Of a stretch of 7,022 nt of DNA, positions 5,551 through 7,022 are shown in pieces. Source of the stretch: Anaerolineales bacterium (GTDB lineage: Bacteria > Chloroflexota > Anaerolineae > Anaerolineales > E44-bin32); NCBI GenBank assembly GCA_030673085.1, contig DAOVFE010000091.1:1-7022 (forward strand). Direction: 5' to 3'. The notes beneath the pieces were generated by a model. That model was not told where the DNA came from and did no database searches. It was given only the letters and a program-made list of their open reading frames with translations. Positions within the stretch are counted from its first letter, which is position 1, and each line of letters begins with the position of its first letter. The position numbers and the translations under genes were made by a program.

Positions 5551-5751
5551 ACAAAACCCTCAAAATTCCTTTAGGGATGTCCTTTTAGGGACATCCCCCA
5601 TTACGGGAATTTTGTCCCTTCGGGTGCAGGTTTTGTTTAAATATTCGATCAGGACTATCCGCCCTGAAATGCCTACGGCCCTGGCCATTCATCCCCTAAG
5701 CAAGCTTAGGGACCTGAGCAAGCTGAGGGGCATTCTGGCTAATCGAATAAA
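5551..5751 (+). repeat. Composite palindromic repeat, copy E (most complete)
   Basis: The 5' module (5551-5636) is a three-layer nested inverted repeat. Acaaaacc pairs with ggttttgt (5551-5558, 5629-5636), caaaattcc with ggaattttg (5561-5569, 5606-5614), and gggatgtcc with ggacatccc (5574-5582, 5589-5597). A linker of about 48 bases leads to the 3' module (5685-5751), a double REP-like hairpin that differs from copy B at two positions. The order of modules and the linker are shared with copy A at 1-160. It is non-coding. It lies in the intergenic region downstream of the TerC gene, which ends at 5877. Confidence 0.8.
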
Positions 5752-5755
5752 GAGT

Positions 5756-5802
5756 GTTGAAAAAGGGAAATCATTTGCCGATGGGGTAATATATTTTTCA
5801 AC
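5756..5802 (+). repeat. GTTGAAAAA-bounded palindromic element, short form
   Basis: A 47-base element with perfect 9-bp ends gttgaaaaa (5756-5764) and tttttcaac (5794-5802). The core aatcatttgccga followed by ggg matches the reverse complement of 333-395. This copy has lost about 16 bases, including one of the two inner arms. It directly follows composite repeat E. Another match to the end, tttcaacagactc (5842-5854), lies nearer the TerC stop and pairs with gagtgttgaaa at 5752-5762. Confidence 0.6.
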
Positions 5803-5876
5803 GCTTCACATATTCTGTTCATTCTTTCGCATTTGCGCTTCTTTCAACAGACTCATCATCAATAAGCGAGATCGCC

Positions 5877-6629
5877 CTATGCCATCTTATCTCCGACGTA
5901 GGGCCGCCGCAGTCGGACTGGTTCGACCTTCTTCGCCCGCACACGAAGATTAATCAATTCTACAAAGAATGAGAAGCCCATAGCAAAGTAAATGTAGCCT
6001 TTAGGGATAATGAATTCAAGCCCTTCTGCCACCAACGATACCCCAATCAATAGCAAGAAACTCAGTGCGAGTATTTTTAGAGTTGGACGATGGTGAACGA
6101 AATCACTTATCGGATCCGATGCCCACATCATCACCACTACCGCCAGCATCACCGCAGCGATCATTATAGCTAGTTGATCAGCCATGCCCACGGCCGTGAT
6201 CACTGAGTCTAAAGAGAACACGATATCCAACAGCATGATCTGGATCACGACGCTGGCCAGAGTCTTTCCCGCCTTTGCTGAAGCATGCCCTTCCTCGCCC
6301 TCAAGTTTATCGTGGATCTCAAATGTACTCTTGCCCAACAAGAATAAACCTCCAGCCATCATGATGATTCCCCGGCCGGTAATTGAATGCTCGAAGAGGG
6401 TAAATAAAGGGGACGTAAGCCGTGTCAGCCAGGTTAGTGAGAGCAGTAGCAGGATTCGAGTGAACATTGCCATCGCCAGGCCTAATTTGCTCGCTCGGTC
6501 CTGCTCGTTTTCAGGCAACGCGCCAGCCAGGATCGAAATGAATATAATATTATCAATGCCTAGTACTATTTCAAGCGAGGTGAGCGTCAATAATGCTATC
6601 CAATTTTGAGGGTCAAAAATCCATTCCAT
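5877..6629 (-). CDS. TerC family integral membrane protein (YgdQ-like)
   Basis: This 250-residue inner-membrane protein belongs to the TerC family (Pfam TerC). The family includes Mn2+ exporters such as Alx and proteins that supply metal to secreted enzymes. Two hallmark membrane motifs are present: LEIVLGIDN (19-27) and LLDIVFSLDSVITAVGM (133-149), whose acidic residues E20, D26, D135 and D141 are candidates for metal coordination. About seven hydrophobic segments are visible (roughly 10-34, 50-70, 87-99, 123-148, 153-170, 184-202, 212-228), with a charged loop at 100-122. The overall sequence, including PKGYIYFAM near the C-terminus, closely recalls E. coli YgdQ. I chose the ATG at 6629 because GAGGAG lies 7 bases upstream and the family starts MEW/WI...DP. 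An in-frame ATG at 6650 would add seven residues. The substrate (probably a divalent metal) is inferred from the family. Confidence 0.95.
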   Translation of the reverse strand: MEWIFDPQNWIALLTLTSLEIVLGIDNIIFISILAGALPENEQDRASKLGLAMAMFTRILLLLSLTWLTRLTSPLFTLFEHSITGRGIIMMAGGLFLLGKSTFEIHDKLEGEEGHASAKAGKTLASVVIQIMLLDIVFSLDSVITAVGMADQLAIMIAAVMLAVVVMMWASDPISDFVHHRPTLKILALSFLLLIGVSLVAEGLEFIIPKGYIYFAMGFSFFVELINLRVRAKKVEPVRLRRPYVGDKMA

Positions 6630-6698
6630 CGTCTCACTCCTCTGATGCAAATTGCCTCATTGTAAATCCTCTCTATTAATATTGCCACATCTGACTGG

Positions 6699-6756
6699 AC
6701 TGAAAAAAGCCTAAACGCGGGATAGGCTTTTCCTAATGGCAACTGCTTTTGTCAGT
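6699..6756. repeat. ACTGAAAAAAGC-bounded palindromic element in TerC leader
   Basis: Actgaaaaaagc (6699-6710) and gcttttgtcagt (6745-6756) are inverted with one mismatch in 12 and enclose the terminator-like hairpin at 6705-6731. The left end with its flank (6685-6717) matches the reverse complement of 506-538 at 27 of 33 positions, linking it to the element before the nitroreductase gene. It sits upstream of the TerC start on the - strand, ending about 70 bases from it. Confidence 0.5.
6703..6731 (-). terminator. Rho-independent terminator-like hairpin upstream of TerC
   Basis: Aaaagccta (6705-6713) pairs with taggctttt (6723-6731) in a 9-bp stem with a 9-base loop. Read on the - strand the stem ends in six U residues (6708-6703), the better terminator direction. 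On the + strand only four T follow the stem. No gene is recognised immediately upstream on the - strand inside the window, so it may end transcription from beyond 7022, or act as an attenuator for the TerC gene, whose start is about 74 bases downstream. Confidence 0.6.
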
Positions 6757-6808
6757 GGACCTCACATATTGCAATGATAATTAACCGCAACTCGCGCTTC
6801 TCCACTGG

Positions 6809-6843
6809 TATGTGGGGTGGAAGCTCCGCTTCCACCCCACATA
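6809..6843. repeat. 16-bp perfect hairpin with 3-base loop
   Basis: Tatgtggggtggaagc (6809-6824), loop tcc, then its exact complement (6828-6843). This is the strongest hairpin in the window. The gc-tcc-gc apex and the TATG...CATA ends match the pattern of the hairpin at 462-490, though the stem sequence differs. No T-run follows on either strand. Confidence 0.75.
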
Positions 6844-6864
6844 TACTATCATTTCGGCAAGTGA

Positions 6865-7022
6865 AGAAGGGGCTGTCCCATAAGGCGGGTCGGTAGAGAG
6901 CTGGCCCAATTGCACTGAGTAAATTAGTCGCGAAGTGGGGAGTTTATGCTTGATTATTACAGAATCTGGCTCATTGATGGGGATGATAATCGCGATTTTC
7001 GACTTTTCAGATAGCCCCTTCT
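6865..7022. mobile_element. Candidate MITE or IS remnant
   Basis: Agaaggggctgtcc (6865-6878) and the reverse complement of the last 14 bases, agaaggggctatct (7009-7022), agree at 12 of 14 positions. The GGGGCTGTCCCA type of end recalls several DDE insertion sequences, but I cannot assign the family. The 158-base interior has no transposase. It contains one 22-codon frame (6946-7014) preceded by GGGGAG, whose stop falls inside the right repeat. That would fit an internally deleted IS. The window stops exactly at the right end, so flanking duplications cannot be examined. Confidence 0.5.

Noticed and set aside
6735..6860. yybP-ykoY Mn2+ riboswitch upstream of the TerC gene
   Set aside because: It was sought because TerC relatives use it, but the conserved GGGGAGUAG-type segment and its partner are not visible on the - strand.
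1..7022. CRISPR array or defence island
   Set aside because: The repeats are dispersed palindromic elements without regular spacers, and no cas or defence genes are present.

Overview
The window holds five genes that can be called with reasonable support. They lie in a background unusually rich in short palindromic repeats. On the + strand are a small nitroreductase-family flavoprotein (569-1063), a class I SAM-dependent methyltransferase (1270-1905) and a GNAT-type acetyltransferase with a long C-terminal half (2090-3082). On the - strand are a 650-residue exported lipoprotein of unknown function (3147-5099) and a YgdQ-like TerC family membrane protein (5877-6629). The + and - gene groups converge at 3083-3146. 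No rRNA, tRNA, CRISPR array, phage module or intact transposase was seen.

Organism: base composition is moderate, Shine-Dalgarno sites are bacterial, and the lipoprotein has a bacterial lipobox. From memory of the families, the long GNAT protein and the nitroreductase look most like proteins from Chloroflexota (Dehalococcoidia/Anaerolineae-type genomes). This is a soft inference without a database search.

Layout of the gene-poor stretches. Positions 1-568 hold a composite repeat (copy A, 1-160), a 14-bp inverted repeat (173-221), a GTTGAAAAA-bounded palindrome (333-395) and a palindrome bounded by ACTGAAAAAA(A)GC (423-524) with a 13-bp hairpin at its centre. Positions 5100-5876 hold two single REP-like hairpins (copies C and D) in a larger inverted repeat, an AT-rich spacer without a gene, the best-preserved composite repeat (copy E, 5551-5751) and a second GTTGAAAAA element (5756-5802). 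Positions 6630-7022 hold the TerC leader with a terminator-like hairpin, a second ACTGAAAAAAGC element, a 16-bp hairpin, and a candidate MITE or IS remnant with 14-bp terminal inverted repeats that ends at the last base of the window.

Nothing ties the five genes into one pathway. They are separated by repeats or intergenic gaps and read as independent transcription units. I do not see a coherent new defence, metabolic or mobile system. What stands out is the repeat ecology: at least four distinct palindromic families occur in more than one copy within 7 kb, some differ by paired (compensatory) changes, and two lie directly in gene leaders. The uncharacterised lipoprotein is the least explained gene.
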